From: Proteobacteria bacterium UBA6920
Lineage (GTDB): Bacteria; Pseudomonadota; Gammaproteobacteria; SG8-11
Direction of reading: 5' to 3'
Length of the DNA stretch: 7,559 nucleotides
NCBI GenBank assembly: GCA_002448875.1
Contig: DKAS01000142.1
Location: 1-7,559 of the forward strand
Each line of letters opens with the position of its first letter. Position 1 is the first letter of the stretch. This document shows, in pieces, positions 5,801-7,559 of the stretch. The notes under the pieces are model-generated. The model was not told the origin of the DNA. It worked only from the letters and a program-made list of their open reading frames with translations, and ran no database searches. The translations under genes were made by a program, and so were the position numbers.

Positions 5801-7003
5801 CTATTTTCCAGCCCCGTGGGACCACTGCGCCTGCGCCGCGGCCACCGCCTGCCCCGGGTTGATCGATGCCCCCATACCGGTCAACACCGCGTCCAGGGCA
5901 CCCAGGCAATAGAGCACGTTTTTCAGGGAGCAGGCGTGGCCCATCAGGCCGATGCGCCAGACTTTGCCCGCCAAGCCGCCCAGCCCGGCGCCGATTTCCA
6001 GGTGATAGTCCTGCAACAGACGCTGGCGCACCTGGGCTTCGTCTATCCCCGGGGGCACGGTGACCGCGTTGAGCTGCGGCAATCGCCGGGGCTCGTCGAC
6101 GATAAAACGCAGCCCCATGGCTTCAATGCCCGCCCGCAAGGCCAGGTGGTAGCGCCAGTGTCTGGCCCACGCATTTTCCAGACCTTCCTGGCGCAGCATC
6201 AGCAGTGCTTCATGCATCCCATATAATGGGTTGACCGGTGCCGTATGATGGTAGGTACGCTTCTGGCTGCTGCCCCAGTAACCCATCACCAGATTGAGAT
6301 CGAGGAACCAGCTTTGCACCTTGGTCTTGCGCTGTTTGATACGTGCCACCGCCCGTTCGCTGAACGTCACCGGCGACAGTCCCGGCGTGCAGGACAGGCA
6401 TTTCTGCGAGCCGGCATAGACGGCGTCCATGCCCCATTCGTCCACCCGCACCGGCGTACCGCCCAGGGCGGTCACGGTATCGACGATGGTCAGGCAGCCG
6501 TGGCGTTGCGCCAGCGCGCACAGGGTTGCACTGTCGGATTCGGCGCCGGTGGAGGTCTCCGCCTGGACAAAAGCCACCACTTTGGCATCGGGATGAGCCT
6601 TTAGCGCCGCTTCCAGCTTGTTCGCATCCACCGCGGCCCCCCAGGCATCTTCCACCACCACCGCCTGGCCGCCGCAGCGCTCCACATTCTCCCGCATGCG
6701 CGCGCCGAATACGCCGTTGATACAGACGATCACCTTGTCGCCGGGCTCCACCAGGTTGACAAAGCAGGTTTCCATCCCCGCGGATCCCGGCGCCGACACC
6801 GGAATGGTCAGCTCGTTGCGGGTCATGAAGGCGTATTGCAGCAAGGCTTTGATTTCGTCCATCAACACCACAAACTGCGGATCGAGATGACCTATGGTGG
6901 GGCGGGCCAGAGCCGCCAGTACCCGCGGGTGCACATCCGAGGGTCCCGGCCCCATCAGGGTACGGACGGGGGGCGTAAAAGCGGCGATCGCAGCAGTTTC
7001 CAT
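5801..7003 (-). CDS. PLP-dependent class V aminotransferase, alanine/serine-glyoxylate type
   Basis: This 400-residue protein is the usual length for the family and resembles the alanine-glyoxylate aminotransferase (AGT/AGXT) group along its whole length. Visible landmarks are MGPGPSDVHPRV near the N-terminus, ETSTG (149-153), DTVTALGG (175-182) with D175 expected to contact the PLP pyridine nitrogen, and GSQK with K201 as the Schiff-base lysine. YHHTAPVNPLYG (251-262) and GKVWRIGLMG (346-355) follow, with R350 expected to bind the substrate carboxylate. It should transfer an amino group from alanine or serine to glyoxylate, making glycine, in the cytoplasm. The exact donor cannot be decided, and a purine-breakdown role (PucG-like) or a serine-cycle role is possible. 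The ATG at 7003 has a GAGG element five bases upstream and a good promoter at 7047-7075. It is probably a single-gene unit with no partner genes that would fix its pathway. All key residues are intact. Confidence 0.92.
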   Translation of the reverse strand: METAAIAAFTPPVRTLMGPGPSDVHPRVLAALARPTIGHLDPQFVVLMDEIKALLQYAFMTRNELTIPVSAPGSAGMETCFVNLVEPGDKVIVCINGVFGARMRENVERCGGQAVVVEDAWGAAVDANKLEAALKAHPDAKVVAFVQAETSTGAESDSATLCALAQRHGCLTIVDTVTALGGTPVRVDEWGMDAVYAGSQKCLSCTPGLSPVTFSERAVARIKQRKTKVQSWFLDLNLVMGYWGSSQKRTYHHTAPVNPLYGMHEALLMLRQEGLENAWARHWRYHLALRAGIEAMGLRFIVDEPRRLPQLNAVTVPPGIDEAQVRQRLLQDYHLEIGAGLGGLAGKVWRIGLMGHACSLKNVLYCLGALDAVLTGMGASINPGQAVAAAQAQWSHGAGK

Positions 7004-7046
7004 AAAGACCTCGCGTTAACTATCCGGCGTGCAAATCAGGCCAGAA

Positions 7047-7075
7047 AGTATAGAGAGCCTGACGGGTGAGAGCAA
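7047..7075 (-). promoter_or_regulatory. Sigma-70-like promoter of the aminotransferase gene
   Basis: On the minus strand TTGCTC (-35, 7070-7075) and TATACT (-10, 7047-7052) are exactly 17 bases apart. Transcription would start near 7040, giving a leader of about 37 bases before the ATG at 7003. The -10 matches consensus at five of six positions and the -35 starts with TTG. It lies in the 112-base gap after the ABC transporter gene, so the aminotransferase need not depend on that operon. Confidence 0.6.
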
Positions 7076-7115
7076 TGATCGGAGATGCGCCCGGTAAACA
7101 ACGCCGGTGACGAAA

Positions 7116-7559
7116 TCAGGCGCGCAAGGGGAAATGACAACGGACCAGGTGTCCCTCCGCCACCGCTTTGAGTTGCGGCGCCGAGTGGGGATTGATACAA
7201 GCCTCCGGCCTGCCCCGGGCCAGGTAGACCGGGCAACGGGAAGCGAACCGGCAGCCGCTCAGCGGTCGTTCGAAATCATAGACGCCCCAGTTGCCCTCGG
7301 CCGCCTGGCTGGTGGTTTCCACCGTCTGCTTGCGCACCAGGGAAGACCACAGCACCCGCGTATAGGGGTGACGGGGCGCGCTGGCCACTTGCCGCGTTAC
7401 GCCCATTTCCACGATCTGCCCCAGATACATGACGGCGATTTTGTGGCTCACCAGCTCCACCAGCGGCAGATCATGGGAAATAAACAGATAAGCCAGACCC
7501 AGTTTTTTCTGCAGATCACGCAGCAGATTGATGACTTGCGCCTGAATGGAAACATCCAG
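7116..7559 (-). CDS. Oligopeptide/dipeptide ABC transporter ATP-binding protein (OppD/DppD or OppF/DppF type), N-terminus beyond window
   Basis: The last 147 residues are present and the frame is open to the right edge. They begin inside the D-loop ([13 protein letters not shown]) and continue with the switch histidine H29 of FISHDL and the [11 protein letters not shown] strand. HPYT (64-67) then opens the oligopeptide-transporter C-terminal domain (oligo_HPY type), which ends GHLVRCHFP. Family proteins power uptake of peptides, nickel or related solutes from the cytoplasmic face of an importer. The C-terminal tail has four cysteines (C103, C109, C121, C141), the spacing seen in relatives reported to hold an iron-sulfur cluster. 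The Walker A, Walker B and signature motifs lie outside the window, so I cannot tell the D from the F subunit. It is probably the last gene of its operon, since the next gene has its own promoter, but no clear terminator is visible in 7004-7115. Confidence 0.9.
   Translation of the reverse strand: MDVSIQAQVINLLRDLQKKLGLAYLFISHDLPLVELVSHKIAVMYLGQIVEMGVTRQVASAPRHPYTRVLWSSLVRKQTVETTSQAAEGNWGVYDFERPLSGCRFASRCPVYLARGRPEACINPHSAPQLKAVAEGHLVRCHFPLRA

Noticed and set aside
5705..6226. A 173-codon plus-strand frame overlapping the end of the aminotransferase gene
   Set aside because: Most of it is antisense to conserved aminotransferase sequence, and there is no convincing ribosome site or domain.
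7076..7115. Possible terminator after the ABC transporter gene
   Set aside because: Only a 4-bp CCGG/CCGG pairing can be found and no T tract follows, so I do not call a terminator.

Overview
The window looks like chromosomal DNA from a Gram-negative, GC-rich proteobacterium, most likely gammaproteobacterial. This rests on a lipobox-bearing outer-membrane lipoprotein, a Tat-type leader, GC-rich codon third positions and GC-rich hairpin terminators, and no taxonomic marker gene is present. All six supported protein genes lie on the minus strand, and two run off the window edges. There is no RNA gene, CRISPR array, insertion sequence or attachment site that I can support, and no gene-free gap exceeds about 230 bases.

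In transcription order (right to left) the window begins with the C-terminal part of an oligopeptide/dipeptide-type ABC transporter ATPase (7116-7559). Next comes an alanine/serine-glyoxylate-type class V aminotransferase (5801-7003) with a good sigma-70-like promoter of its own. A 78-residue twin-arginine-leader mini-protein follows (5333-5569); two tandem hairpins lie just downstream, the second a 12-bp perfect terminator stem. After that is a soluble YkuE-like metallophosphoesterase (4195-5133).

The most distinctive part is a two-gene unit at 1-4004. The upstream gene encodes a lipoprotein of about 1,101 residues with nine tandem carboxypeptidase-regulatory-like beta-sandwich repeats, followed by two cupredoxin domains. 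The first cupredoxin has lost its type 1 copper ligands, while the second keeps paired His-x-His motifs. Its stop codon overlaps the start of the next gene in an ATGA junction. That gene encodes an exported multicopper-oxidase-type protein whose first cupredoxin domain has an intact copper site, and it runs off the left edge. The two cupredoxin modules are recognisably paralogous, so the pair may be a duplicated multicopper oxidase split into an active soluble subunit and a surface-anchored, long-stalked partner. That is inference; substrate and localisation are not shown by the sequence.

The other genes look like independent transcription units with no obvious functional link to the copper-protein pair.
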